Source of the DNA: Nostoc sp. MS1
GTDB taxonomy: Bacteria; Cyanobacteriota; Cyanobacteriia; Cyanobacteriales; Nostocaceae
DNA: 64,000 nt
Assembly: GCF_019976755.1 (NCBI RefSeq)
Contig: NZ_AP023441.1
Span: 5,701,501-5,765,500 of the forward strand
Direction of reading: 5' to 3'
Translations under genes and position numbers: made by a program
Notes under the pieces: generated by a model
What the model saw: the letters and a program-made list of their open reading frames with translations, nothing else
The model's database searches: none
Told to the model about the DNA's origin: nothing
Shown: one piece after another, positions 8,394 through 18,023 of the stretch
Layout of the letters: each line of letters opens with the position of its first letter
Position numbering within the stretch: position 1 is the stretch's first letter

Positions 8394-11300
8394 TTAAACC
8401 CGGCTTGGCGTAAAAGAAATTTTAAATTTAGTTCCTGCTTGGCTTTGGATTTCTAACTGACCTCTTAGTTGCTTGACTAGACCTTGAACCAGAGTTAAAC
8501 CCAGTGTTTTTGCCTTTTTACTATCAAATTCCGCAGGTAAGCCAATACCATTATCTTCAACAATCAGTGTTAATGTTTGGTCATTTTCTTGGTATAACTT
8601 GACTTGAATTTCGCCGCCGCGATTATCGCTAAAGGCATATTTCAAAGCATTAGAAACTAATTCATTGATAATCAAGCCGCAAGGAATTGCTGTTTCGATA
8701 TCCAAACTGACATCATCAACTTGAATATTCAGGCGAATACAGTTTGAACTAACATTATACGAGTCAAACAGGTGAATTGTTAAATCGGGAATATATTGAG
8801 CGAAATCTATGTTAGCTAAATCATCAGAGCGGTAGAGTTTTTCATGTACTAGCGCAATCGAAGCAATGCGGTTTTGGCTATCGCGCAGGATGGCACTTGC
8901 TTGATGGTCTTGAGTCCGTCGGCTCTGCATTTGTAGTAAACTGCTGACAATACCTAAATTATTCTTTACCCGATGGTGAATTTCTTTGAGTAATACTTCT
9001 TTTTCTTTGAGGGAAGCTTTGATTTGTTCTTCTGTTTGTCTTTGCTCTGTAATATCTTGTTGAACAGCAACTAAGACAGTTCCATATTCAGGATGTTTAA
9101 ACACAGATGTTGTTGCTCGACACCAAAAGGGAGTGCCATCTTTTTTGATATTTTGGACTTCATAGGTAGCCTCACCATATTGCTTAACAGCCGCCGCGAT
9201 CGCCTCATAAACTTCTGTAGCGTTGGTGTTCTCATCTTCATAGTTGATGATCGAGATATGCTGACCAATTAATTCGCCGGCATCATAACCAAATATCTTG
9301 TCAAATTTGGGATTAGTATAGACAATTACACCATCATTGAAGCGAATTAAGGATAACCCCTCTGCCATATTGCGAGTAATCACAGCCTGTAACTCTAACA
9401 TCTGTTGGGCGCGTTTCTGCTCGGTGATGTTAATACTACTACCGATAATGCGGTAAATACGTGAGTTTTCATCTCTTATGGGAGTGAGGTTAGTTATCCA
9501 CCAAGTATCTTGATCTTGAAAAGTTAAACATTCTTCATAAGTAATAGTTTTTCCTACATCTATGCAAGCTTGATAGTTTTGCCGTACAGTTGCCGCTAAA
9601 ATAGGCGGAAGAACTTGCTCTGGAGTTTTACCTTGTAATTGATGAGAAAGCAACCCTGTGATTTTTTCATGCGCCGGGTTTAAACCCATGTAATGAAAAT
9701 TACTATCTACAACATCTACAACAAAAATTGAATTAGCAACACCATCATATATACTGCGTAAAAACTGCTCTTTTTCCTGAAGTTCTTGCTCGGCTCGTTG
9801 GCGTTCACTGATATCACGACCTTCGGGAATTAACAAAACCACTTGTCCTGTCTCATCATGCAGTGGGCGTAAGGAAAAATCAATAGTTGCTATTTGATTA
9901 TTCGCTCCTAAAACATCTACTTCATAACGGATAAACTCTCCTTGAGCAGCTAAAGTAATTGCTTGTTTTAATTTTTCTTGAGTTTGGGGTGAAATCTGCC
10001 ACCAATGAGTTTCCCAAAATGGGCGGTTGATCACATCTTGGGATTGTATTCCCGCAAAAGTCAGCGCAGTCTGGTTGGCTTCTAGCAAAATACCTTCAAC
10101 TGTCAGCAATCCTGTAAACTGGAATGTGTTGTTAAAAATGCCTCTAAATCGTCTTTCACTTTCTTGTAGGGCAGATTGTGCTTGTTCGCGTTCAATGAGA
10201 GCAGATTGCCTTTCAGTGATGTCCTGAGCAGTTCCGTAAAGACGAATTACTTTTCCTTGGCAATTCAATTGTGCATTGCCGATCGCTTCGATATAAATTA
10301 TCGTCCCATCAGCTTTAAATGCACGTAGAACCAATTTGTAAGATTGCCCTGTGGAAATGGTAAGTTCTACTGCTTGGTGTAATTTGGCTCTATCTTCAGG
10401 GTGGTGAAGTAGCAAATTTTCTTCGTAGTTTGGTGTGCCTAATGCTGGATCTCGTTGAAACAGTTCAAACAAACCCTTAGACCAAGTAATTTTTCCGGTG
10501 GCTAAATCATAATCCCAGTTACCCAGACGAGCTACGTGCTGGGACTCGGCTAATAGTGCTTCACTCTGGCGTAATATTTCTTCGGTAAGTTTAATGTCGG
10601 TAATATCAACAACTAACCCATCCCAAGCTACACGGTTATCTGGTAATAGGCGGGGAGTAGAACGAAAATGCAGCCATCTCAAATAACCTTTGGGGGTTTG
10701 TACTCGTAACTGTATATCGAATACAGATAAATTTAAACGAGACTCATTAACAGCTTGTTCTAAGCGTAGCGAATCTTCGGGGATAAACTGGCGGTAGAGT
10801 AAACTTGAATCTCTTAGGGCATCTTCAGCTCTAATTTCCATCAATCTTTCAATTCCTGCACTTAGGTAAGTAAAGCGATCGCTCCCATCTAATTCGCGGA
10901 CTACCTGATATACTGCCCCATTAGGTAGGTTATCTCCTATACTCCGCAACATAGTTTTTCGCTCATGCAAGGCAAATTCTGCCAGTTTACGTTGGCTAAT
11001 ATCGGTGACACGTACTAAATTAATTTTTTCCCCAGCAACGTAAATCTGCTTAACAGCTAGGTTTCCCCAAAAAGAATCACCTCGCTTGGTGATATATTCA
11101 ACTTCTCGACTCCAAAAACCTTGATAATTAAGTTCTTCGATAATGCTATTGATTTCATCAGAGGTAAACCTTTGTTTTTGTAGAGTTTGACCCTCAATAC
11201 CAATCAATTCTGCTTTACTGGAGGCGGCAAACATTTCTACTGCGTGTTGATTACAATCTATAATCAGTAGCGTTTGCGGACTTACTAGAAACAAAGCATC

Positions 11301-13379
11301 GGCAGATTCATTATAAATAGCTTGTAGTAAATCTCGACTGTGAATAATTTCTAACTCAGCCAGTTTGCTATCAGTAATATCTTGAGTTGTACCGAGAACT
11401 TTATTAGGGCGATTATTCTCATTCCTAGCAAATACTACCTCCCGTGACCTTAACCAGCGCCAAGTACCATCTTTATGTTTCATTCGGCACTCAGTTGTTA
11501 ACACTTCGCCATCAGCTGCATTTTCCCAATGGTTGAAGTTCCGTTGTAATAAAGGTAAGTCATCAGGATGCAGAACATCCAAGAAAAACTGAGCGCCTCG
11601 TTGCTGAATTTCTTCTGGAGGATAACCTAAAATATCCTCAGACTGGCGATTGAGATAAACATTACTACCTGTTATGGGGTCAAAAATATATAAAAGTTGC
11701 GGAGAGTGACTAATAACTTGCTCAATAAAATGTTTGCTTTCGCGCAGTTGCGCCTCAATTTGTTGGAGTTCGCACTGTGCAGCTTTTTGTTGTGTAATAT
11801 CTTTAGCTAAGACAAATTTTGCCGGCTTTCCTAACCAAGTAATGAGATGAGAATTAATTTCTATATCTATGACCGTCCCATCCCGTAGACAGTGTTTAGC
11901 TTCACAGGTGAAGATAGTAGTAGAGCTATTGATATCAGACATGGAACTGAACAAAGCAGGAATTTCTTCATGGGGGCGAATATCACAAAGTGTCATTGAG
12001 AGAAATTCTGCTTCACTGTAGCCATATTTATGAATTGCTGCCTGATTTACAGCCAAAAAACGCAAAGTTTCGGGGTCAAAAATCCACATGGGATTGGGAT
12101 TATTTTCAAACAGCAAGCGATATTGAGCTTCCGATCGCACTAAAGCTGTTTCTGCTTCTTTGCGTTGGGTAATATCTGCCAATGAACCAACTAAGCGGAT
12201 GGGATTTCCTTGTTCATCCCATACAGCTTTAGCCCGTGAACGAAACCACCTGTAGTAGCCATCTCTGCATTGCAGACGATATTCAACATGATATGACGCT
12301 ATTTCTTGTTTTAAATAAGCTTCTTTAGTGGCTATTACGTGGTTATAATCATCAGGATGAAGACGAATCCTCCATTCATCATTAAAGCTACTCAGTTGGT
12401 GGCGTTCATATCCTAACATCTCAAACCAACGCTCTGAACGGTAGGTGTGGTTAGTGGTTATATCCCAATCCCAAATCGCTTCATCTGTGCCTGCGATCGC
12501 TAATTGCCACCGTTGTTCACTTTGTCGCAAAGCTGCTTCTGCTTGCTTGAGTTCACTAATATCAATGTTAGTAGCTATGACAACCCAGCAGTCTGCTTGC
12601 GCATCGTAGCGAGAAGTGTAAGTAGAACCAAGCCAACGCAAAGAGCCATCTTTGTGATAAAACCGATACTCCAAATTAAAAGGTTTTCCGGCAAAGATAT
12701 CTGCATAACTAGGTATGATTACCGTCTCTCTATCTTGTGGATGTACTCTAGACATCCATAATTGCTTATCATTAAATAATTCCTGTGATGTATATCCAAA
12801 AATGGTTTCACAGCCGATAGAGTGGTATTCATATTCCCAATCGTAATTAGGATACACTCGAAAACTGACAATAGCAGTACCAATAGCGTTATTAATAACA
12901 TCATTTAACTTTGCTTGCGAGGCATGATACTGAGCATCTTTTTGGGATAGTAGATGGGATAGTTGCTCTTTTTGGGCTTTTTCTTGTTCTAATTGTGCGT
13001 TTTTAGCCTGTTCTAATGTCACCACACCTAAGATTCCCCTACTACCAACTACGGGTAAGTGACTAATATTATTTTGCCCAAAGCGCTCTAAGATATGAGT
13101 TAAATTCTCAAGTTCTGACTCCTTGATAGTAATGACAGGTTGACTCATCAGTTCCCCAACAGAAATTTCTGCCAACTGTCTTTGCTGGGCGATCGCTCTC
13201 ATCACATCTGTTTGTGTAATAATACCTACTAAATTGTGCTGATTCACAACTAATATACAACTACATTGAATTTGATACATCTGCGCGATCGCTTCCATTA
13301 CTGGTGTATTTTGCGCGACCATCACCAATGCTTCTTCATCGTTTTGCTTCAACAAACGTAGTTGGGGAATATTCATCAA
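8394..13379 (-). CDS. Giant sensor kinase: CBS pair, ten PAS domains, HisKA_2, HATPase
   Basis: A 1661-aa cytoplasmic protein. Two CBS motifs fill residues 1-126 (GIITQTDVMRAI and GVVTLEQAK mark their ends) and suggest adenosine-ligand sensing. A coiled coil leads into ten consecutive PAS/PAC units (about 155-1450), each closing with a D/N-I-(S/T)-(E/Q/D) signature such as DITQRKEAE, DISERQRAE or NITEQKRAQ. The catalytic part is of the HisKA_2 type: EIHHRVKNNLGIVSSLLQMQ (His near 1468), then a HATPase with NELVSNALKYAF and DNGIGLP. No membrane segment is visible, so input is intracellular. It lies immediately upstream of the REC-PAS kinase gene, in the same direction. Confidence 0.92.
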   Translation of the reverse strand: MMNIPQLRLLKQNDEEALVMVAQNTPVMEAIAQMYQIQCSCILVVNQHNLVGIITQTDVMRAIAQQRQLAEISVGELMSQPVITIKESELENLTHILERFGQNNISHLPVVGSRGILGVVTLEQAKNAQLEQEKAQKEQLSHLLSQKDAQYHASQAKLNDVINNAIGTAIVSFRVYPNYDWEYEYHSIGCETIFGYTSQELFNDKQLWMSRVHPQDRETVIIPSYADIFAGKPFNLEYRFYHKDGSLRWLGSTYTSRYDAQADCWVVIATNIDISELKQAEAALRQSEQRWQLAIAGTDEAIWDWDITTNHTYRSERWFEMLGYERHQLSSFNDEWRIRLHPDDYNHVIATKEAYLKQEIASYHVEYRLQCRDGYYRWFRSRAKAVWDEQGNPIRLVGSLADITQRKEAETALVRSEAQYRLLFENNPNPMWIFDPETLRFLAVNQAAIHKYGYSEAEFLSMTLCDIRPHEEIPALFSSMSDINSSTTIFTCEAKHCLRDGTVIDIEINSHLITWLGKPAKFVLAKDITQQKAAQCELQQIEAQLRESKHFIEQVISHSPQLLYIFDPITGSNVYLNRQSEDILGYPPEEIQQRGAQFFLDVLHPDDLPLLQRNFNHWENAADGEVLTTECRMKHKDGTWRWLRSREVVFARNENNRPNKVLGTTQDITDSKLAELEIIHSRDLLQAIYNESADALFLVSPQTLLIIDCNQHAVEMFAASSKAELIGIEGQTLQKQRFTSDEINSIIEELNYQGFWSREVEYITKRGDSFWGNLAVKQIYVAGEKINLVRVTDISQRKLAEFALHERKTMLRSIGDNLPNGAVYQVVRELDGSDRFTYLSAGIERLMEIRAEDALRDSSLLYRQFIPEDSLRLEQAVNESRLNLSVFDIQLRVQTPKGYLRWLHFRSTPRLLPDNRVAWDGLVVDITDIKLTEEILRQSEALLAESQHVARLGNWDYDLATGKITWSKGLFELFQRDPALGTPNYEENLLLHHPEDRAKLHQAVELTISTGQSYKLVLRAFKADGTIIYIEAIGNAQLNCQGKVIRLYGTAQDITERQSALIEREQAQSALQESERRFRGIFNNTFQFTGLLTVEGILLEANQTALTFAGIQSQDVINRPFWETHWWQISPQTQEKLKQAITLAAQGEFIRYEVDVLGANNQIATIDFSLRPLHDETGQVVLLIPEGRDISERQRAEQELQEKEQFLRSIYDGVANSIFVVDVVDSNFHYMGLNPAHEKITGLLSHQLQGKTPEQVLPPILAATVRQNYQACIDVGKTITYEECLTFQDQDTWWITNLTPIRDENSRIYRIIGSSINITEQKRAQQMLELQAVITRNMAEGLSLIRFNDGVIVYTNPKFDKIFGYDAGELIGQHISIINYEDENTNATEVYEAIAAAVKQYGEATYEVQNIKKDGTPFWCRATTSVFKHPEYGTVLVAVQQDITEQRQTEEQIKASLKEKEVLLKEIHHRVKNNLGIVSSLLQMQSRRTQDHQASAILRDSQNRIASIALVHEKLYRSDDLANIDFAQYIPDLTIHLFDSYNVSSNCIRLNIQVDDVSLDIETAIPCGLIINELVSNALKYAFSDNRGGEIQVKLYQENDQTLTLIVEDNGIGLPAEFDSKKAKTLGLTLVQGLVKQLRGQLEIQSQAGTKFKISFTPSRV

Positions 13380-13840
13380 AGTGTCAGTGATTCTGTGATC
13401 AATAATTGAAACTTAAGATTATGATAGATATTTTAAATTGTAAAATTTTTTACAAATATTTATTTTCTTAATTAATACTATATACACAATTACACTCACA
13501 AGGGTATTCTTCTTTTTATTAGTTTTCAGTAGATAGGGTTATACAAAAGTTGCTACCTACATACTTCTACGTTAGCAAGTACTTAGAAGATATTTGGGTA
13601 AGGACACAAGGTCTTCCGTCCCTACAGATAATCGATGTGTTGGAAATATTTTTTGAATCGATATCACACCCAATAACAAAAATCCCTCTGCTGCTGAACA
13701 GTCAGAGGGAGATGGTATGGTGTGAGGAGCAAACTGAATGTTCACTTAATATTTACAATAACAAGCGATTGTGACATCGTTGTCACAATGTTATGAAAAT
13801 CATGCGACATCTCATAAGTAAGAACACAAGTTGTAAGTCT
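13380..13840. other. Intergenic region upstream of the giant kinase
   Basis: About 460 bp, AT-rich, with promoter space for the leftward kinase operon. It contains a terminator for leftward transcription (13678-13710) and several stretches with no recognisable content. The 74-codon rightward ORF at 13550-13774 runs through the terminator hairpin and is judged spurious. Confidence 0.5.
13678..13710 (-). terminator. Rho-independent terminator for leftward transcription
   Basis: TCCCTCTG (13683-13690) pairs with CAGAGGGA (13703-13710), with an inner CTG/CAG extension. On the minus strand the stem is followed by TTTTTGTTATT. It would terminate the nucleotidyltransferase remnant transcript before the kinase promoter. 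Confidence 0.8.
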
Positions 13841-14126
13841 CTATAAATAGTCACACAGACAAATTAATAATCTCGGTTCGCCAGCAAAAGCTGCTAATAG
13901 ATGAACCAACGCTACTGACCAAAATTTGGCGTTCCTGTAATATCTACTGATAATGAATATCATCGACAACAACTATTAAATCTAAATCAGAATACTCATC
14001 CATTTCTTGGCTTAAATAAGAACCAGCGATCGCCACACCTAATAAACGTTCATCCTGGCTTAATTTTCCTAAAACCTGCTTTAAAAAAGCCTGATGGACT
14101 TCAGGAATCAATATATTCTCTTCCAT
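13841..14126 (-). pseudogene. Decayed nucleotidyltransferase (NTP_transf_2-like) gene
   Basis: The first 60 codons (MEENILIPEVHQAFLKQVLG...) contain the fold signature AGSYLSQEMDEYSDLDLIVVV, i.e. GS followed by the metal-binding DLD. The frame stops at TAG (13944-13946) after DDIHYQ. The same strand then continues in a shifted frame with SVALVHLLAAFAGEPRLLICL before a stop at 13841-13843. That second piece looks like the continuation of the same protein, so at least one stop/frameshift and a loss of the C-terminal half are inferred. It ends upstream of a terminator. A functional short MNT-type protein is less likely, because the usual downstream helices are gone. Confidence 0.65.
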
Positions 14127-14252
14127 CTTTGTTATGTCTCACTTAAATATGAAAATTCTAGAGTAAATTTACGAAATCCCTAATAACTCAGGTGATATTT
14201 CTAGAAGATCCGTATTTTTCTAGTTGTTAATCTTATCTTTTCTTTTGACTAT

Positions 14253-15107
14253 ATGACAATGAAACTCATCCAGGGCAACTTTAGAATCCTTAAAGCTGCA
14301 CCTGATGGCGATTCCATTCGCTTCTATCCCAACAACCCTGAACTGTGGGATGAACGAGTTCAACCAAACCGTACTGGCGGCGCACAACTGCGCTTAGATA
14401 GTATTGATTCTCTAGAAACACATTTCCAAGCCAAAGGCGGTTTAGGTACACAACACCAACCTTTAGAATTAGCAGATGGTGCGGCTAACGAATTACTGAA
14501 ATTTTTAGGCTTTAAAAAGATTACGCGCAACGACAGAGAAGTTGTAACGGCGGCGGAACCAGAAGAAGTTCCTGGCTATATTCTCACCAGCTTTGCTGAT
14601 GTGTATGGTAGGAGTGTAGCTTTTGCCTTCAAAGGTAAATCGGATGTAGCGGATGGTAGTGAGATTTTTATAGATAAATCCCTGATTAAAAAAAGTGCTA
14701 ACTACCACATGTTGAATAAAGGGTTAGCATACCCCACCTTTTATTCCAAGTTATATCCTGATATCCGCAAAGAGTTGACCATTGCCGCCGAGAAGGCGCG
14801 GAAAGAGAAAAAAGGTGTATGGGAATTAGACAAGACTAATGAAGGTTTTGTTTTAGAAGACTTAAAAACCATCACTGATGATGTAGTCATCTTGCCTAAA
14901 CTATTTCGCCGTCTCCTTGGCTATCTCGGCATCAATGATGGTAGTGCAGAATTAGATGGATTTTCTAAATATTTAAAATCTTTGGGCGATCGCGTAATTA
15001 TTCTACCAGAGGGTCATGTCACCGGCTTCCATTACGTTGTCAAAGTTGAAGGACAGAAGATTCAGTTAACTGTGCAACCAGAAGATTTAATTTTCTTGGA
15101 AAAGTAA
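14253..15107 (+). CDS. Staphylococcal-nuclease-like (thermonuclease family) protein
   Basis: A 284-aa protein; an ATG two codons further in is an equally possible start. The SNase fold is suggested by APDGDSIRF (residues 15-23, metal-binding Asp), the LRLDSIDSLETH strand-turn, VYGRSVAFAF, and the closing helix AEKARKEKKGVWE. The C-terminal ~80 residues (RRLLGYLGINDGSAELDGFSKYLK...) form an extra domain not seen in minimal nucleases. There is no obvious signal peptide, so a cytoplasmic location or non-classical export is possible. It converges with the aldo/keto reductase gene, with a hairpin between them. Confidence 0.8.
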   Translation: MTMKLIQGNFRILKAAPDGDSIRFYPNNPELWDERVQPNRTGGAQLRLDSIDSLETHFQAKGGLGTQHQPLELADGAANELLKFLGFKKITRNDREVVTAAEPEEVPGYILTSFADVYGRSVAFAFKGKSDVADGSEIFIDKSLIKKSANYHMLNKGLAYPTFYSKLYPDIRKELTIAAEKARKEKKGVWELDKTNEGFVLEDLKTITDDVVILPKLFRRLLGYLGINDGSAELDGFSKYLKSLGDRVIILPEGHVTGFHYVVKVEGQKIQLTVQPEDLIFLEK

Positions 15108-15113
15108 TTTATT

Positions 15114-15170
15114 GTTTGTAGTAAGGACTTTAGTCCTGATTTTCTTAGGATTAAATTCCTTACTACGAAC
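15114..15170. terminator. Shared hairpin between convergent genes (dispersed repeat)
   Basis: An imperfect palindrome in which GTTTGTAGTAAGGA (15114-15127) pairs with TCCTTACTACGAAC (15157-15170). It fills the whole gap between the nuclease and reductase stops, so it can terminate both. The same left arm, TTTGTAGTAAGGACTTTAGTCC, recurs after the ssuA remnant (51349-51371), marking it as a repeat family. Confidence 0.6.
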
Positions 15171-15171
15171 T

Positions 15172-16353
15172 TTAACTTTGAGACAAACGCTGCAATTCCT
15201 CACCCGCTAAAAGTTGATGCGCTTTGGCTAGAAATTGAGGAATCTTATCAGCGTGGGGACTAGAGGAAAGACATTGTTTTAAATCCACCTCTGCTAATTT
15301 GTCGGCTTTGTTACCAGGGAACCAATGACTAGCGTTACCTAGCAAGTTGTACCGCATTTTGGCGTAATCTACTAAATCGTAAGCAGTAGCTAGATTCAAC
15401 AACCATAAAATCACGCGGATATTTACTTGACCTGGGGTATCTTCTAATTTAGGTAAATTAGTTTGCCAAGTCTTTACCCAATCTTCGCCCAAGGTAGCGA
15501 TCGCCGCTTCTTCCAACCTCGCTAAAATAGGTGGTAATATTTCAGATGCTCGGTCTACTAAGTCTAATGTCTTCAAGTGTTCATCAAAATCTTGAGGTTT
15601 AGCTGCACCTAAACTCAAGGTGTGTACTTGCGAATGACTCAAGCAAAACAAATCATTGAACACTATTGGACTCAAAGGTGTGCATAAATCCACTAATTTT
15701 TGAGGTGGACTATATAACTTACCTCCCTTATCCGTAGGACTAATAATAAATACACCCATATCATGACGGGTAGCCGCTTCAATAGCTGGCCAATTCCATT
15801 GATTAATGTAGTACCAATGCAGGTTGACATAATCAAATTGATTGGTATTAATTGCCTTTACAATTACATCCGTAGCACCGTGAGTAGAAAAGCCCACAAA
15901 CCGGACTTTACCCTCGGCTTGCAACTGCCGTACTACATCCAAACAACCCCCTGGACGTACACTATAATCTAATAACTCAGCATTATTAATACCATGCAGT
16001 CCCAGTAGGTCTACATAATCTAACTGAAGATAACTCAGGGATTGCTCAAATGTGTTGCGGAACTCTTTTGCATCCGCTACTGGCGAAACTTTTGTTTGGA
16101 CAATCAACTTTTCACGGGGAAACTTAGGTAATATTTTCCCTAACTGCATTTCCGAACTACCATAACCACGAGCAGTTTCAATATGATTAATACCAAGTTC
16201 AACAGCTCGATTAATAGTAGCTTCTAGATTTGCCTGATTATCAGCCGGAATATCCGAGTAACTAACATCTTGCCATTTATGTTGGTATCTCATGCCGCCG
16301 CAAGAGAACACCGGTATCTGTAATTGGGTGCGTCCAAATCGTCTATATAACAT
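15172..16353 (-). CDS. Aldo/keto reductase family oxidoreductase
   Basis: A 393-aa NADPH-type (alpha/beta)8 barrel oxidoreductase. Visible markers are MLYRRFGRTQLQIPVFSCGGMR at the start, HIETARGYGSSE (catalytic Tyr; the usual Asp is replaced by Glu), VQTKV (catalytic Lys) and LDYVDLLGLHG (catalytic His), then GKVRFVGFSTHG. The C-terminal ~100 residues extend beyond a minimal AKR barrel and resemble the longer microbial AKR-like group; no CxxC iron-sulfur motif is seen. The substrate is unknown. It is a single gene converging on the nuclease. Confidence 0.9.
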   Translation of the reverse strand: MLYRRFGRTQLQIPVFSCGGMRYQHKWQDVSYSDIPADNQANLEATINRAVELGINHIETARGYGSSEMQLGKILPKFPREKLIVQTKVSPVADAKEFRNTFEQSLSYLQLDYVDLLGLHGINNAELLDYSVRPGGCLDVVRQLQAEGKVRFVGFSTHGATDVIVKAINTNQFDYVNLHWYYINQWNWPAIEAATRHDMGVFIISPTDKGGKLYSPPQKLVDLCTPLSPIVFNDLFCLSHSQVHTLSLGAAKPQDFDEHLKTLDLVDRASEILPPILARLEEAAIATLGEDWVKTWQTNLPKLEDTPGQVNIRVILWLLNLATAYDLVDYAKMRYNLLGNASHWFPGNKADKLAEVDLKQCLSSSPHADKIPQFLAKAHQLLAGEELQRLSQS

Positions 16354-16443
16354 TAGTGGGAAGGGGAAAAGGGGAAGGGGGAAAGGTAAGAATTTGTTGT
16401 CTTAACCCTTTGCCCTTCCTATGGACTATGGACTAATGACTTT

Positions 16444-17649
16444 TTATGCTGCATTTTGCAACTCAGCTGTCCGTACTGATAACTGCTGTGTCTGATTACC
16501 CCGTTGTACTCTCACCTGTAAAGCTTGACCCAAGCGGCTATTTTCCACCACATTCTGTAATTGTTCAGCAGAAGTGATGGCTTGACCATCAACTTGGAGA
16601 ATTACATCACCTCGACGAATACCAGCACTAGCAGCCGGAGAGTTGGGAACAACTCGAATCACCAAAACACCGTTTACTTCAGGAATGGCAAAAGCAGAGT
16701 TGGGGTCATTATTATTTTGTTGAGCTAATTCTGGTGTTAAAGTTGCCATCTGCACACCTAAATAGGGGTGAGCGACTTTACCATCTCGTTGTAGTTGTAC
16801 CGCGATCGCTTTCGCTTTATCAATAGGAATCGCAAACCCAATCCCCATTGCATCAGCACGAATAGCGGTGTTAATCCCAATTACTTCACCCTTATCATTT
16901 AACAGGGGGCCACCAGAATTACCAGGGTTAATGGCTGCGTCAGTTTGAATAAAATCTAAACGCTTATCAGTAATCCCCACTTGGGCGCTAGAACGCTTGA
17001 GAGTGCTGACAATACCCAAAGTAACAGTATTATCGAAACCCAAAGGATTACCAACTGCGATCGCCCAATCTCCCACTTGCACAGAATTAGAAGAACCAAG
17101 CGGTGCAACAGGGAGACTATTACCAGCGTTGATTTTCACCACCGCTAAATCTGTAACTTCATCAATCCCTTGCACCGTACCCTCAAAACTTCGCCCATCC
17201 TTGAGCCGTACAGTCACGCGATCGGCCTTATCGACCACATGGGCATTAGTTAAAATTAAGCCACTTTTATCGATGATAAACCCAGAACCTAGACCACGCA
17301 ATTGTTCTGATGGCAATTGGCCTTGAAAACCCTCACCAAAAAAACGCCGGAAAAATGGGTCTTCCATAAATGGGTCAACCCGCCGTGTAATAGTACGTTC
17401 CGTATCAATTCTCACCACAGCCGAACCAACACGGTTTACAGCTGCTGTCACAAAGCTGCTATTACCAACAGCCGCCGCAGCTGCTGATTGTTTTTGCGCA
17501 ATTAATTCTGGTGCAGTAGACGTAGGTGCAGGTTCCGCTTGTGAAGGTAACACCCACAGACTGCTAACAGTTAACACAACCCCTATAAATATAGCTATTA
17601 CATGAGTACCGAGTTGGCGTATAGTCTGTGGTATTTTGGCAAATTTCAT
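16444..17649 (-). CDS. HtrA/Deg-family serine protease with PDZ domain
   Basis: A 401-aa periplasmic or thylakoid-lumen quality-control protease. An N-terminal hydrophobic segment (about 14-38) is followed by a trypsin-like domain with His137 (LTNAHVVD), Asp167 (TDLAVVKI) and Ser245 (GNSGGPLL). One PDZ domain follows (about 290-390; NGVLVIRVVPNSPAASAGIRRGDVILQVDG). It corresponds to the cyanobacterial HhoA/HhoB/HtrA group, but I cannot say which paralogue. It is transcribed divergently from the metal-sensor gene. A short STRR piece (16421-16441) lies just past its stop. Confidence 0.93.
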   Translation of the reverse strand: MKFAKIPQTIRQLGTHVIAIFIGVVLTVSSLWVLPSQAEPAPTSTAPELIAQKQSAAAAAVGNSSFVTAAVNRVGSAVVRIDTERTITRRVDPFMEDPFFRRFFGEGFQGQLPSEQLRGLGSGFIIDKSGLILTNAHVVDKADRVTVRLKDGRSFEGTVQGIDEVTDLAVVKINAGNSLPVAPLGSSNSVQVGDWAIAVGNPLGFDNTVTLGIVSTLKRSSAQVGITDKRLDFIQTDAAINPGNSGGPLLNDKGEVIGINTAIRADAMGIGFAIPIDKAKAIAVQLQRDGKVAHPYLGVQMATLTPELAQQNNNDPNSAFAIPEVNGVLVIRVVPNSPAASAGIRRGDVILQVDGQAITSAEQLQNVVENSRLGQALQVRVQRGNQTQQLSVRTAELQNAA

Positions 17650-18023
17650 ATTTACAACCTAATCTAGAAGCCTAATTGTTGCCTAATAGTGAAAAATCCA
17701 TTTAAAGTTATTTTGGCAAACTTATTTGGATAATCAACCCTACATACCGACTTCAGCATTCTAGTTGAAGCCTAAAGCAGTAACCTGTATGTAAATAAAG
17801 TTAATTGAACATTTCACCTAATAGCTATTGTAGAGATTCCCACTCCAGAGGTTCGGGTTTCACCAAAGAGTAGGGAGTGAGGGGAGATGTAGCTTTAGCT
17901 TCCCGTAGGGGAAGTGGGGGAAGAGGAGGAAGAGGAGGAAGACAAGCAAGACAAGGGAGATTAACAACTGTCAACTGGCCAATTAGGCTACGATCTGAAA
18001 TATTACCAGTGCCATATTCAGCC
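17650..18023. other. Divergent intergenic region with purine-rich repeat
   Basis: About 370 bp between htrA-like and csoR/inrS-like genes. It has an AT-rich first half, then a strongly purine-rich tract (17905-17955, GGGGGAAGAGGAGGAAGA type) that resembles a dispersed cyanobacterial repeat. An upstream extension of the regulator frame runs through this tract but looks non-coding. The regulator may act here; no clear operator was identified. Confidence 0.45.

Noticed and set aside
13550..13774. 74-codon rightward ORF upstream of the giant kinase
   Set aside because: It has no ribosome site, runs through the leftward terminator hairpin and has no recognisable composition or family.
17877..18023. 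N-terminal extension of the InrS-like regulator
   Set aside because: The 49 extra codons come from a purine-rich intergenic repeat (Gly/Arg run), and the inner ATG gives a normal-sized regulator.
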